From NCBI RefSeq assembly GCF_900117415.1, contig NZ_FPEI01000006.1:2108001-2172000 (forward strand): a DNA stretch of 64,000 nt, read 5' to 3'. Source of the DNA: Hyphomicrobium sp. CS1BSMeth3 (GTDB taxonomy: Bacteria > Pseudomonadota > Alphaproteobacteria > Rhizobiales > Hyphomicrobiaceae). Both the position numbers and the translations under genes were made by a program. Positions 43,637 through 53,316 of this stretch are shown here, piece after piece. The notes beneath the pieces are model-generated. The model made no database searches, had not been told where the DNA came from, and saw only the letters and a program-made list of their open reading frames with translations. Position 1 is the stretch's first letter, and the number at the start of each line of letters is the position of its first letter.

Positions 43637-43868
43637 TTTTGCCTTGGCCTTGCTCGTGGAAGGAACGAGCCGACATCGGTGCGATAAAGCCATGCTGGAA
43701 CATGAGCTTAGCCCCGCTCGGCACTAGAGGAAAAGAGTGCATGGCGAGCCACCCGATGTCCAATTTATTGTTTCAATGTGAGCTAGAGACGGCGCTTATA
43801 TCTCAGGCAGGAAGCCGAGATCGGAATAGGGATTGCCCACAATTCCAGCCGGCCCCTGCTTGACCGGC

Positions 43869-43888
43869 GACTGTTTCAATGCACAGTC
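43869..43888. promoter_or_regulatory. Inverted repeat between deacetylase operon and LysR gene
   Basis: GACTGT (43869-43874) and ACAGTC (43883-43888) form a perfect 6-base inverted repeat with 8 bases between. The nested word TGTTTCAATG also occurs at 43769-43778 in the same 312-base gap. Both sites sit between the divergent LysR and operon starts, suitable for regulator binding. Confidence 0.4.
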
Positions 43889-43948
43889 AGCAGAGTGCTC
43901 GGCAGGAGCCGCACGCTTGGACGCAGTATTCGTGCGGATAATAAAACC

Positions 43949-44935
43949 GTGGAAATCAAGCAGCTCAGGTACTTCGTCACTGTAGCGAATGCCGCCAGCT
44001 TTACGCGGGCGTCCAATATCTTGCATGTCTCGCAGCCTGCGCTCGGATTGCAGATCAAAAAGCTTGAGGATGAACTCGGCGCCTCCCTGTTTCATCGGCA
44101 CTCGCGCGGCGTCGAGGTCACGGAGGCGGGCGCGGAGCTTCTCAAGCACGCCGAGCACATTCTCGAAAAGGTCACGGCGGCGACTGCTGCGCTACGCGCG
44201 CCCCGCATCCAGGCCAAACAGCGTGTCCGCATCGGCATGGCGCCCAGCATCGCGGCGATGTTCGCGCAAGAAGTGAGCGCTGCGATAGCACAACATCCGG
44301 GCGTTCAGTTGGATCTCGTCGAAGCCACTTCTACGATTCTTTCGGAGATGGTCCTTTCCGACAGCGTGGACTTCGCGTTGTCCTGTGAGACGCTGCCGCT
44401 GCCGCCGACCAATCGTGAGCATCTTCTCGACGAGCCGCTGTTCTTCGTTCGCTCCGCTCATGACGGCGTACCGCGTGAGACAAGCATCACGTTCAAGGAG
44501 GCGGCTCGGCATCCGATCGTGATCGCGGATCCGATGTTGTCACGCGTTCTGCTGACCAAGCTGGAGGCAACCGCGGCCGCGCTCAATGTCTCGCTCGATG
44601 TGCGTAAGGTTCTGCCATCCGTCGATGCCGTCAAAGCGCTCGTCGAGGACGAGGGCGCTTATACCGTCATGCCCTATGTCAATGTGCGGCGCGAATGCGA
44701 GAGGGGATGGCTGCACGCGCAGGAGATAGTTTCGCCGACATTGTCGCGCGTCGTATTCTTGCTCACGCCGCCGAACCACGGCTTATCGCACGGTGCGACC
44801 AGTTGTTGTGCGATAGTTCGGGAGGTCATGGCGGTGAACCAGATGCACTATTGTCGTCCAGCGCATCTGGCCTCAACGGCGCAGCCTGGCGCGGTCCGGG
44901 TATCTCCTCGACCGCGTGTGCCACTTCTCGTCTAG
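43949..44935 (+). CDS. LysR-family regulator of the deacetylase/monooxygenase operon
   Basis: The protein (about 328 residues from GTG 43949) has a strong LysR helix-turn-helix (EIKQLRYFVTVANAASFTRASNILHVSQPALGLQIKKLEDELG, in parts; residues about 1-45) and an effector-binding domain similar to NAC/CbbR-type regulators. The C-terminus, after about residue 290, is longer than usual with Arg/Pro content and may be an extension. It is divergent from the operon starting at 43636 and likely controls it. Confidence 0.88.
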   Translation: MEIKQLRYFVTVANAASFTRASNILHVSQPALGLQIKKLEDELGASLFHRHSRGVEVTEAGAELLKHAEHILEKVTAATAALRAPRIQAKQRVRIGMAPSIAAMFAQEVSAAIAQHPGVQLDLVEATSTILSEMVLSDSVDFALSCETLPLPPTNREHLLDEPLFFVRSAHDGVPRETSITFKEAARHPIVIADPMLSRVLLTKLEATAAALNVSLDVRKVLPSVDAVKALVEDEGAYTVMPYVNVRRECERGWLHAQEIVSPTLSRVVFLLTPPNHGLSHGATSCCAIVREVMAVNQMHYCRPAHLASTAQPGAVRVSPRPRVPLLV

Positions 44936-45093
44936 CGACTGGCACCCTGCACATAAGCCTCAGCGCGATAACCGCCTTGAGCGTGCGGCCTGTCGGCTAT
45001 TTAAGCGCGTCGAATGCGTCCGACTGCCAGGCCTCCAGCAAGCCGGATCGCGCCAGGGCGGCCCGCAGGAGCACCACCTCCGCAAGCCGCTGG

Positions 45094-45801
45094 TCAAGAT
45101 TGCTCAGCCGGCATTGATCGCATCAGGCGCGTGTACGAATTCTGGCAATGGCTTTCACACAGTCGAGCGACCAGCTTCGCGTCGCCCGCTGCAACAGCAT
45201 TGAAGAGCTCCCAATGATCCTGTTGAGCGGCTGCGACAGATTTCAAGTTGGCACTCATGCGAATGTACGGCGTGAGGCTGTCATGGATGCTCAGCAGGAC
45301 CCGGCAGAAGTGAACGCGCTTCGAGCACGCGAACAGTCGCTGGTGAAAGCGCCGATTGCCCTCATAGAAGGCCGAAACATCCAGCGGCTTGCGCTTAGCC
45401 GTCTTGTCGAGTGCGGTGAGGACCTCCTTGAGCTCGACTAAGTCCTGCTCGGTGCGATTCAGCGCAGCAAAATAGCCGGCCTTCTTCTCGAGCATGCTTC
45501 GGATCTCGAACAGCTCCGCTATTTCTTTCGTATCGAGAGCTGCAACGAAGTAGCCTCGTCGAGGGCGCAATACGACAAGGCCCTCGGCATCCAACCGGCG
45601 CAGCGCTTCACGCACGGGCAGGCGGCTCATGCCAAGCTCGGCGGAAACTTTTTCCTGACGTACCGGAGCTCCTCTCCGAAGTTGGCCACTCAGGATGGCC
45701 TGTAGCAACTTTTGATACGCGTAGTCCGGCAGGCTCGCGGGCAGCTCACCTGCGGCGTTGCCCAGTAGCGGGTCAGCATTTGATCGATCTGCGGGCGCCA
45801 T
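45094..45801 (-). CDS. GntR-family (FCD-domain) regulator
   Basis: The 235-residue protein has a winged helix (SGQLRRGAPVRQEKVSAELGMSRLPVREALRRLDAEGLVVLRPRRG, in parts; residues about 34-80) and an all-helical FCD effector domain with metal-site-like residues (FHQRLFACS, HWELFNAVAAGD). It is divergent from the ornithine-cyclodeaminase-family gene; a perfect 20-bp palindrome lies in the 85-base gap. ATG 45801 gives the normal family start. Confidence 0.92.
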   Translation of the reverse strand: MAPADRSNADPLLGNAAGELPASLPDYAYQKLLQAILSGQLRRGAPVRQEKVSAELGMSRLPVREALRRLDAEGLVVLRPRRGYFVAALDTKEIAELFEIRSMLEKKAGYFAALNRTEQDLVELKEVLTALDKTAKRKPLDVSAFYEGNRRFHQRLFACSKRVHFCRVLLSIHDSLTPYIRMSANLKSVAAAQQDHWELFNAVAAGDAKLVARLCESHCQNSYTRLMRSMPAEQS

Positions 45802-45814
45802 GCGTTTTTCAGTT

Positions 45815-45834
45815 GTAAATTGGATCCAATTTAC
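45815..45834. promoter_or_regulatory. Perfect 20-bp palindromic GntR operator
   Basis: GTAAATTGGATCCAATTTAC is identical to its reverse complement over 20 bases. It lies 14 bases from the GntR start and 53 bases from the divergent enzyme gene. The TTGGATCCAA core is typical of FCD-type GntR sites, so the adjacent regulator probably binds here and controls both genes. Confidence 0.75.
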
Positions 45835-45886
45835 TAAGCTCCAATCTGTCACGGTCAGTCCCGCTTGTCGAGCCCATGGAATCCCA

Positions 45887-46897
45887 ATGGCACTTTTCCT
45901 GAACGAGCACGATGTTGAGCAGCTTCTCGATCTGAAGTCCTGCATGGGGCCGCTGGAGCAGGCCATACGCGAACAGGGCAAGAAGATCGCAACGAACAAG
46001 CCCCGGCAGATACTCCAGACGCCGAAGGCTGGCCTGTCGGTTCTTCCCGGCGCCGTCCCGGGCCTTGGGAGCCTTGGTTACAAGACCTATACAGTCGCCC
46101 CAGACGGCGTTCGCTTCTGGCTCTTGCTGTTCAAGGAAGATGGGGAGCTGCACTGCCTCATGGAGGCCGAGCATATCGGTCTCATTCGAACCGGCGCTGC
46201 GTCGGGGATCGCAACCAAGTACATGAGCCGCGAAGACAGTAAGGTCGTCGGCATCCTCGGAACGGGCTACCAATCCCCCACTCAGCTCGAAGCTGTATGC
46301 TCAGTGCGCAAGATAGAGAAGGTTCTAGCGTACAGCCGCACCCGGGAGAAACTTCTCGAGTTCTGTACCGGCATGACCAAAAGGCTTGGCATTCCCGTGG
46401 AGCCTGCCGACAGCGTCGAGACCGTGGTGCGCAACTCGGACATCCTGAATACCGTCACGTCCTCGCCCGAGCCGGTCGTGAATGGTGCGTGGCTGAAAGA
46501 AGGCACACACGTCAATCTCGTCGGCGCCATGAAGAAGTCGAGCCGCGAAATCGATACTCTGACGATCCAGCGTTCAGACTTCATCGCTGTCGATGACTGG
46601 GTTCAGAGCCATGACGAATCCGGCGAGTTCATAAAAGCCACGCAGGAAGGTTATCTTGGCTGGCATCGCATCCAGGAGCTTTCGGATATTGTCGCAAGCG
46701 AGGGCTCGCGGCGCCCTTCCGCTGCGTCGATCTCGCTGTTCAAGTCACACGGCACAGGCCTTTGGGACATTGCCGCAGCCTCCGTCGTGTATGAGCGCGC
46801 GAAAGAGCGAGGGCTCGGCGTAGATCTTCCGATCACGCAGGAGGCCAAGCCCCTGCGACGAGGGCACTCCGACCTCGTTCGCCAATGGGCGAAGTAG
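45887..46897 (+). CDS. Ornithine cyclodeaminase/mu-crystallin-family protein
   Basis: The 336-residue protein has the OCD/mu-crystallin fold with ALFLNEHDVEQLLDL at the start, LLFKEDGELHCLMEAEHIGLIRTGAASGIATKYM (in parts) and the NAD(P) motif VVGILGTGYQSPTQLEAV. The family covers ornithine cyclodeaminase, alanine dehydrogenase and ketimine reductases; it usually acts on imines or amino acids using NAD(P). As the first gene after the GntR operator it likely handles the compound imported by the downstream Pot-type system. Confidence 0.88.
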   Translation: MALFLNEHDVEQLLDLKSCMGPLEQAIREQGKKIATNKPRQILQTPKAGLSVLPGAVPGLGSLGYKTYTVAPDGVRFWLLLFKEDGELHCLMEAEHIGLIRTGAASGIATKYMSREDSKVVGILGTGYQSPTQLEAVCSVRKIEKVLAYSRTREKLLEFCTGMTKRLGIPVEPADSVETVVRNSDILNTVTSSPEPVVNGAWLKEGTHVNLVGAMKKSSREIDTLTIQRSDFIAVDDWVQSHDESGEFIKATQEGYLGWHRIQELSDIVASEGSRRPSAASISLFKSHGTGLWDIAAASVVYERAKERGLGVDLPITQEAKPLRRGHSDLVRQWAK

Positions 46898-46908
46898 TCA
46901 CGGACCTC

Positions 46909-46937
46909 CCCGAGGCTGGCTCGCGTCCAGCCTCGGG
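46909..46937 (+). terminator. Hairpin after the ornithine-cyclodeaminase-family gene
   Basis: CCCGAGGCTGG (46909-46919) pairs perfectly with CCAGCCTCGGG (46927-46937) with a 7-base loop. It lies 12 bases past the stop and 59 bases before the permease start. It may end some transcripts or fine-tune expression between enzyme and importer. Confidence 0.55.
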
Positions 46938-46995
46938 AGGGTGTCAATAGATCCTGCGAACAGCCAGGCTGCGTCTCGAAGGCCAACTGGTGGCA

Positions 46996-47823
46996 ATGAC
47001 GAGAGAAGCACTGATAGATAGTGGGCGTATCGCGCGTTTTCTGCTCGCGGCGGTGATCGTTTTCGTATTCATCACGCTGCTGACGCCGGTTGTTCTGGTG
47101 GTCTGGGCCTCATTCTTCGATAGCTCGTTTCTCTCGTTCCCGCCCCCCGGATACACACTGAAATGGTTCGCCCAGGCAGCCGAGCACGGTGCGTTTCTGA
47201 GAGGTTTCGAGACGAGTGCCAAGGTCGCGTTCGGCGCCACCTGCCTCGGCGTATTCCTCGGTACTGCCGCAAGTCTCGCTATTGTTCGCAGTGGTCTTCC
47301 TGGGATGAAGCTGATCCAGGGGATGTTGCTCTCGCCGATGATCGTCCCCAACATCGTCATCGGCATAGCACTCTACGTGTTCTTCATCCGGATCGCGGAC
47401 GGGATCGGCATCGACCTCACAAACGGTCTCTGGGGTCTTATCTTGGCGCACACCCTGCTGACCATTCCTTGGACGGTCCGCTTGGTGTGCGCCAATCTCG
47501 TCGGGCTGAATAGATCGATCGAAGAGGCCGCTGCCAATCTCGGCGCAAGTCCGCTCCGCGTCTTCACGCGTGTAACTCTCCCGATGATGCGCTCCGGCGT
47601 GATCGCGGCCGCGCTCTTCAGCTTCATCATATCCTTCGAGAACCTCGAGGTCTCACTTCTGCTGGTCCAGCCGGGCTCCACGACTTTCCCGATCGCCGTT
47701 CTGCAGTACCTGGAATTCAAGATGGATCCCGCAGTCGCCGCCGCAACGACCGTCCAGGTGCTCATTGTTGCTTCCGCTCTCCTGATTTCCGATCGATACG
47801 TCAAGTTGAGCCGAGTTGTCTGA
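46996..47823 (+). CDS. Pot-type ABC transporter permease (PotC-like)
   Basis: The 275-residue permease has six helices, PPPGYTLKWFAQAAEHGAFLRGF (in part) typical of PotC-like N-terminal periplasmic loops, and the EAA loop NRSIEEAAANLGASPLRVFTRVTLPMMRSGVIAA (in part). Its TGA shares one base with the ATG of the ATPase gene (47823). ATG 46996 is preferred to a GTG at 46990. Confidence 0.9.
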   Translation: MTREALIDSGRIARFLLAAVIVFVFITLLTPVVLVVWASFFDSSFLSFPPPGYTLKWFAQAAEHGAFLRGFETSAKVAFGATCLGVFLGTAASLAIVRSGLPGMKLIQGMLLSPMIVPNIVIGIALYVFFIRIADGIGIDLTNGLWGLILAHTLLTIPWTVRLVCANLVGLNRSIEEAAANLGASPLRVFTRVTLPMMRSGVIAAALFSFIISFENLEVSLLLVQPGSTTFPIAVLQYLEFKMDPAVAAATTVQVLIVASALLISDRYVKLSRVV

Positions 47824-48890
47824 TGGGGACCTTGTCCGTTCGCAACCTGACCAAGCGCTACGGAGCAATGGCGGCCGTCGACAATGTATCCCTGGATGTA
47901 GAGGGATCGGAGCTCGTCGCGCTGCTGGGGCCGAGCGGATGCGGAAAGACGACCCTGCTCCGCATGATTGCTGGATTTATCGCGGCGAGCGAAGGGGAAA
48001 TTTTCATCGGCGGGCGGGATGTCACGTATCTGCCCCCGCACAAGCGCGATACGGGTATGGTCTTTCAGAGCTATGCTCTGTTTCCGCATCTCACTGTATT
48101 CGAGAACGTTGCCTTCGGGCTTGAAATGCGTGGTGCGCCCAAGGACGAGATTCGCACGCGCGTCGGCGATGCACTCAAGCTCGTGCGTCTCGACAGCTAT
48201 GGTGAGCGCTATCCGCGCCAGCTTTCAGGTGGGCAGCAGCAGAGAGTAGCCATCGCACGCGCGCTGGTCATTCGCCCGGATGTCTTCCTCCTCGATGAGC
48301 CACTTTCCAATCTCGATGCAAAGCTCCGCCAGAGCGTTGGTCTCGAGATTCGCTCGCTTCAGAAGATGCTTGGCCTCACGACCGTTTTCGTGACGCACGA
48401 TCAGAACGAAGCGTTGGCGCTTGCCGACCGTCTGGTGGTGATGGATCAAGGGATTGTGCGCCAGATCGGCTCCGCCGATGAGCTGTATCTGCGGCCTAGT
48501 TGCGTGTTCGTCGCGAGCTTTCTCGGGCAAGCCAACCTGATCCGCGGCCACGTCCAGGCCCCTTCGCTGTTCCGCACGAACGACGGTCTCGCGATCAAGT
48601 GTGATACCTCGCAGTTCGGCTCGGGCAGTCCCGCCGTCCTCTGCCTTCGGCCCGAGCATATAGAAGTCGGCACGGACGCAGCGGCCTTGGATAACAGCTT
48701 TGCAGCCTCCGTGCAGGCCGCGACATATCTCGGCGCGTCGACCGATCTGACAGTTCGCACAGACGAGAACTCGACAGACCTGCTCGTGCAGGTTCCAAAC
48801 AAGATTGCATCTTCGGTGGCTGTGAAGACCGGTGAGAAGACATTTGTCGGATGGAGCACGCAAGCCGCGCTCCTTATCCGAGAGGATTGA
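47823..48890 (+). CDS. Pot-type ABC transporter ATP-binding protein (PotA-like)
   Basis: The 355-residue ATPase shows Walker [23 protein letters not shown], signature [15 protein letters not shown], Walker [15 protein letters not shown] and [16 protein letters not shown]-terminal TOBE domain has [13 protein letters not shown]. It energises the two permeases at 46996 and 49963. The binding-protein gene begins 26 bases downstream. Confidence 0.93.
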   Translation: MGTLSVRNLTKRYGAMAAVDNVSLDVEGSELVALLGPSGCGKTTLLRMIAGFIAASEGEIFIGGRDVTYLPPHKRDTGMVFQSYALFPHLTVFENVAFGLEMRGAPKDEIRTRVGDALKLVRLDSYGERYPRQLSGGQQQRVAIARALVIRPDVFLLDEPLSNLDAKLRQSVGLEIRSLQKMLGLTTVFVTHDQNEALALADRLVVMDQGIVRQIGSADELYLRPSCVFVASFLGQANLIRGHVQAPSLFRTNDGLAIKCDTSQFGSGSPAVLCLRPEHIEVGTDAAALDNSFAASVQAATYLGASTDLTVRTDENSTDLLVQVPNKIASSVAVKTGEKTFVGWSTQAALLIRED

Positions 48891-48916
48891 CGATCACCCT
48901 ACGAACGGAGAGTGGA

Positions 48917-49951
48917 ATGAGCAGAGTTAGTCGACGCGATCTGTTGAAGTACTCAGCCGCCGCCGCTGCCATGCCGATGACGAGCATTCTTCCAGCGCTG
49001 GCCAACGACAAGCGCGTTGTTTTTGGCACATGGGGAGGAGACAGCGAGCGCATTCTGCGTGAAACGATGGCCGTGGTGGCGAAAGAGCGCTACGGCATCG
49101 AGGTCGTTTTTGACGTCGGGACGCCTTCGGCCCGCAAGACGAAGCTCATCGCGCAGGCCTCGAGACCCCGCAACACGATGGATATCCCGTGGCTCGTTGA
49201 TAGCGACATGTATCAAATGAGCGCCCGGAAGATCGTCAAGAACATCGTCCCTGCCGATATTCCAAACTATGAGAACTTGATCGAGGACTTCAGGACCGAC
49301 TACAGCGTACCGAACTGCTATGGCGCGCTGGTGCTTGTCTATAATAACTCCGTGACGCCGCCAGCCTCGATCAAGGATCTCTGGCGCAAGGAGTACGCGG
49401 GCCAGATCGGCGTCACTGACCTGTCCTATGACAAAATCATTCCCATGGCCTCTGTTGCATTCGGCGGCAGCACGAGCAACTACGCGCCGGGATATGAAGC
49501 TCTGCTGGAGCTCAAGAAGAATGGCGTGCGCGTGTACGCCTCGAACGAGGCCGTCGGCGCCGCGCTGAAGAGTGGCGAGGTTAAGATCGCTCTCATGTGG
49601 AAGGGGCGCGCCTATACCTGGCAGCAGCAGGGCGTGCCGATCTCATACGTCACCCCGTCGGAGGGAGCCTACCCCACGTTCTTCGTCATGGGCGTGACGA
49701 GCAATACCGGCGTTCCTGAGCTTGCGAACCAGGTGCTTGGCGCGGCGCTCGATCCTGAGGTGCAGGTCGCGGTCGCGCGCGTCATCGGACAGGTGCCGAC
49801 GGTGAAGAACGCCAAGCTGCCGCCGGATCTCGAAGCCGGCATCGGTTTCAGCGAAGCCGATCGCGCCAAGTTCATCAAGGCCGATCACGCCTATGCAGCC
49901 GAGAAGGCGAGCGAGGCTAGAGAGTTCTGGAACCAGAAGTTCAAGGGTTGA
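48917..49951 (+). CDS. Pot-type ABC transporter substrate-binding protein (Tat-exported)
   Basis: A 344-residue periplasmic protein with a clear twin-arginine signal (SRRDLLKYSAAAAAMPMTS) after a short N-terminus. The mature part (VVFGTWGGDSERILRE, WLVDSDMYQM, GALVLVYNNSVTPPASIKDLWRKEYAGQIGV in parts) fits the extracellular solute-binding family 1/PotD-like group. The ligand is unknown; the GntR/OCD/HAD neighbours suggest an amino-acid-like or haloacid-like compound. Confidence 0.9.
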   Translation: MSRVSRRDLLKYSAAAAAMPMTSILPALANDKRVVFGTWGGDSERILRETMAVVAKERYGIEVVFDVGTPSARKTKLIAQASRPRNTMDIPWLVDSDMYQMSARKIVKNIVPADIPNYENLIEDFRTDYSVPNCYGALVLVYNNSVTPPASIKDLWRKEYAGQIGVTDLSYDKIIPMASVAFGGSTSNYAPGYEALLELKKNGVRVYASNEAVGAALKSGEVKIALMWKGRAYTWQQQGVPISYVTPSEGAYPTFFVMGVTSNTGVPELANQVLGAALDPEVQVAVARVIGQVPTVKNAKLPPDLEAGIGFSEADRAKFIKADHAYAAEKASEAREFWNQKFKG

Positions 49952-49962
49952 CGGAGAAGACG

Positions 49963-50838
49963 GTGGCAAACGCGCGAAATCCTTGGACCGCCGTTGCCTT
50001 GGTGGGACCAGCCTTGTTGGTGATACTGACTTGTCTGGTCCTGCCGCTCTTCACGCTGTTCCGCTACAGCCTCAACCGGTTCACGCCGAGCGAGCTGATG
50101 ACCGAGGCGCTGACGGCGGAGAACTATATCAAGTTCTTCACTGAGCCATATTTTCTCGGCGTTCTCGGCACTACGCTGTTTCTTGCCACCGCAAGCACTG
50201 TGCTCGGTATCGTGCTCGGATTTCCGTTCGCATATTGGCTCGCCAGAACACATACGAGATGGAAGAGCCTGATCATCATCGCCGTTCTATTCCCGCTTCT
50301 GGTGGGCAATGTAGTGCGTGCGGCCGGCTGGACAATCTTCCTCGCGCGCGACGGGTTGCTCAATGCACTTCTTGTCGGGCTTGGGCTGACAACAGAGCCC
50401 ATCCAGTTCATGTACACGTATGGAGCCGTCTTCATTGGTCTGCTCAGTGTCGTCCTGCCATTCGTCATACTGACGCTGCTCGGCGTCCTCGAGGGCATAG
50501 ACTTCACCTTGTATGATGCGGCACGCAATCTCGGAGCACCTCCGCGCACGGCATTCCGCAGGGTCATTCTGCCACTGGCCATACCCGGAATATCCGCGGC
50601 CGCGGTTGTCATTTTCACCATCGGCATGAACTCCTACGCGACGGCAATCATCCTCGGTGGCGCCGAGTTCCAGATGATGGCGCCGGCTGTCTATCAGCAG
50701 TTCGCGCTGCTTTCGAACTGGCCCTTCGGCGCAGCACTAGCCTTCATTCTGGTGAGCGTGACCGCCATCGCCTCCATTGCCGCCAGCATTGTTCTGGCGC
50801 GGCAGAACAAGACATTGACGCAGCTAGCTGAGCGCTAG
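49963..50838 (+). CDS. Pot-type ABC transporter permease (PotB-like)
   Basis: The permease (about 291 residues) has six helices and the EAA loop DFTLYDAARNLGAPPRTAFRRVILPLAIPGISAA (in part). I chose GTG 49963 because GGAGAAG stands just before it; a TTG at 49948 overlapping the previous stop is a possible alternative. It completes the importer with the PotC-like permease at 46996. Confidence 0.88.
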   Translation: MANARNPWTAVALVGPALLVILTCLVLPLFTLFRYSLNRFTPSELMTEALTAENYIKFFTEPYFLGVLGTTLFLATASTVLGIVLGFPFAYWLARTHTRWKSLIIIAVLFPLLVGNVVRAAGWTIFLARDGLLNALLVGLGLTTEPIQFMYTYGAVFIGLLSVVLPFVILTLLGVLEGIDFTLYDAARNLGAPPRTAFRRVILPLAIPGISAAAVVIFTIGMNSYATAIILGGAEFQMMAPAVYQQFALLSNWPFGAALAFILVSVTAIASIAASIVLARQNKTLTQLAER

Positions 50839-50933
50839 AGATCCGATGTGCATAGCGGGATCGCGATCGTCCACTACGTCCGAACGGTTGTTCGACGTCA
50901 TGCGTCTCCGCACAAGCGAGAAGGAGGAGACCG

Positions 50934-51656
50934 ATGCGTCTCACTGATTTCAAGGCCCTGACCTTCGACTGCTATGGCACGCTGATCGATTGGGAAAGCG
51001 GCATCATGGAAGGCCTGAAGCCTCTGCTCGAGAAAGTGACGCACCCACTGACACGCGATCAAGTGCTGCAAGCGCACGCGCGCCACGAGTCGACCCAGCA
51101 GCGGCACACACCGGCGAAGGTGTACCGCGATCTGCTTCCCATCGTTTACAAGCGCCTCGCCGAGGAGTGGGGTGTGGTGGTGAGCCACGAGGAGTGTGTC
51201 GCCTATGGGCTTTCCGTCCGGAATTGGTCCGCATTCCCGGACAGCCAGGAAGCACTGCGCTATCTCAAGAAGCACTACAAGTTGGTGATCCTGTCGAACG
51301 TCGACAACGAGACCTTCTCGTTCAGCAACAAGCGGCTTGGTGTCGATTTTGATGCAATCATTACGGCTGAGGACGTCGGCGCCTATAAGCCGAGCCCTCT
51401 GAACTTCGAATGTTTGACGGAGGTGATGGCAGGAATCGGCATCCAGAAGGCCGAAATCTTGCACACCGCCGAGAGCCTGTTTCACGATCACAAGCCTGCG
51501 AACGCCCATGGCTTGCACTCATGCTGGATCCATCGGCGACACGAGAAGGAGGGCTTCGGGGCGACCATGCATCCCGGAGATCTACCGAAGTACGATTTCT
51601 ATTTCACGAGCATGGGCGCCATGGCCGCCGCCCACATGGAGCAGAGCAGGTCCTAG
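50934..51656 (+). CDS. Type II (S)-2-haloacid dehalogenase-like HAD hydrolase
   Basis: The 240-residue protein has HAD motifs in order: FDCYGTLIDW with the nucleophile Asp at residue 11, LSNVDN with motif II Ser, Lys in GAYKPSP, and the acidic FHDHKPAN motif. The FDCYGTL start is shared with haloacid dehalogenases, which cleave 2-haloacids, and related phosphatases. A GAGAAGGAGGAG stretch precedes the ATG. It follows the Pot-type importer by 95 bases on the same strand, perhaps as part of the catabolic set. Confidence 0.85.
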   Translation: MRLTDFKALTFDCYGTLIDWESGIMEGLKPLLEKVTHPLTRDQVLQAHARHESTQQRHTPAKVYRDLLPIVYKRLAEEWGVVVSHEECVAYGLSVRNWSAFPDSQEALRYLKKHYKLVILSNVDNETFSFSNKRLGVDFDAIITAEDVGAYKPSPLNFECLTEVMAGIGIQKAEILHTAESLFHDHKPANAHGLHSCWIHRRHEKEGFGATMHPGDLPKYDFYFTSMGAMAAAHMEQSRS

Positions 51657-51867
51657 TCTAGGTTGCGACATGCCTAGCCTGCAAAAGCTCGGCCACATCG
51701 AGATCAAGACACTCTTCTCCCTTCACCTGGAAGACCCGACTGCTTGATACCGCCGAACGGCGCCACTTCGATCGACACCGATCCCCGTGTTGGCGGCTAT
51801 CGCCAGCACTTCGCTGCGAGGCTCAGACCCGCACGCCTTCGCGAAGCGCTCCCAGTGCCGTCGACGT

Positions 51868-52647
51868 TCAGGTGTCCAGATAGTCACCCTGATACCGACG
51901 CAGAAATTGCTTGAAGCGATCGGACTTCGGGTTCGCGAGGATGTTCGCCGGCGGCCCTTCCTCGACGATGGCACCATGATCCATGAAGATGATGCGATCG
52001 CCGACATCGCGGGCAAAATGTATTTCATGCGTCACGATAATCATCGTCATGCCTTCTTGAGCGAGCTGACGCATCACGCGGAGCACCTCACCGACGAGCT
52101 CGGGATCTAGCGCGCTCGTCACCTCATCGAACAGCATGACCTTCGGCTGCATCGCCAGCGCACGCGCAATACCGACGCGCTGCTGCTGCCCACCTGATAG
52201 ACGCGCCGGATACTGATCGGCCTTATCGAGCAGCCCGACTTTCTTCAGAAGATCGCGCGCCAGCGCCTCAGCCTCCCTTCGCGCTATCCCCTTGACCTTC
52301 AGAGGCCCCATCATGACGTTCTGAAGCACGGTCCGATGCGGGAACAGATTGAAGCTCTGGAAGACCATCCCGACCTGCTCGCGCAGCTTCGCATTCTCAG
52401 CTTCCTTGCGCCTGCGCCTCTTTCCACCTTCCGTGGTCGTATAGCCGATGGCCTCGCCGTCGATGCGAATCCCTCCGCCTTGAAATTCTTCGAGTAAATT
52501 GATGCAGCGGAGCATGGTCGATTTGCCGGAGCCGCTCGGCCCAAGGACAACAACGACCTCGCCTTTCTCGACGTCGAAGCTGATCCCCTTCAAGACCTCG
52601 AGCTCGGCATAGGACTTGCGAAGATCCCTTATCTCGATCATGGGCAT
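51868..52647 (-). CDS. Polar amino-acid ABC transporter ATP-binding protein
   Basis: The 259-residue ATPase has Walker [23 protein letters not shown], signature [15 protein letters not shown], Walker [15 protein letters not shown] and [14 protein letters not shown]. It is a GlnQ/HisP-type protein. It is the final gene of the operon reading from the SHMT-like gene at 58859, and lies just downstream of two permease genes. Confidence 0.93.
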   Translation of the reverse strand: MPMIEIRDLRKSYAELEVLKGISFDVEKGEVVVVLGPSGSGKSTMLRCINLLEEFQGGGIRIDGEAIGYTTTEGGKRRRRKEAENAKLREQVGMVFQSFNLFPHRTVLQNVMMGPLKVKGIARREAEALARDLLKKVGLLDKADQYPARLSGGQQQRVGIARALAMQPKVMLFDEVTSALDPELVGEVLRVMRQLAQEGMTMIIVTHEIHFARDVGDRIIFMDHGAIVEEGPPANILANPKSDRFKQFLRRYQGDYLDT

Positions 52648-52665
52648 CAGAAGTCCTTACCCTGC

Positions 52666-53316
52666 TTACTGGACGACGGCGGCACGTCGCTCCCAACGGC
52701 GCGCGAGGAGCGAGAGCGGGTAGCAGATGATGAAATAGATCGCCATGACGCCGAGAAAGATCTGAAACGATGCGAGCGTCCGCTCGACGACCTCTCGGGC
52801 AGCATATGTCAGCTCCCAGACGCCGACGACCGAGACATAGGAAGTCTGCTTGATCGCCGTCAGCGAATTGTTGAGCAGCGGCGGAATTGCGATGCGTGTC
52901 GCCTGCGGTAGTACAATCTCTTTCAGAATGCTGAAGCGGCGCATGCCGAGGCTGCGCGCGGCAGCGATCTGCCCCGAAGGCACAGACAGGATGGCGCTGC
53001 GCACGATCTCCGCGACGAAGGCACTCACATAGATGATCTGCGCGACGCCCACTGCGACGTACGCGGGCACACGATATCCGAGCGCCGGAAAGGCGTAGTA
53101 TCCCAGCAGCATGATGACGAGGATGGGAATGCCGCGCAGTACGAAGATGTAGGCGGTGATGAGGCTCTGGCCGATCCGCCCAACTGACGTCGCGACGATG
53201 CCGATGACAAGGCCCAGGAGATTGCCCGCGATCAAAACTACTACCGACAGCTCGAGCGTCACCAGAGCGCCCTTGAGCAGGTAGGGGAGATTGTTGATAA
53301 GGACGTTCGGCATCAT
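52666..53316 (-). CDS. Polar amino-acid ABC transporter permease
   Basis: The 216-residue permease has VLRGIPILVIMLLGYY and the EAA region SGQIAAARSLGMRRFSILKEIVLPQATRIAIPPLLNN (in parts). ATG 53316 overlaps the stop of the upstream permease by four bases. The longer frame to 53838 is a shadow of that permease gene. Confidence 0.92.
   Translation of the reverse strand: MMPNVLINNLPYLLKGALVTLELSVVVLIAGNLLGLVIGIVATSVGRIGQSLITAYIFVLRGIPILVIMLLGYYAFPALGYRVPAYVAVGVAQIIYVSAFVAEIVRSAILSVPSGQIAAARSLGMRRFSILKEIVLPQATRIAIPPLLNNSLTAIKQTSYVSVVGVWELTYAAREVVERTLASFQIFLGVMAIYFIICYPLSLLARRWERRAAVVQ

Noticed and set aside
44936-45093. Possible small gene between convergent LysR and GntR genes
   Set aside because: Only short frames with shadow-like composition are present in 158 bases.
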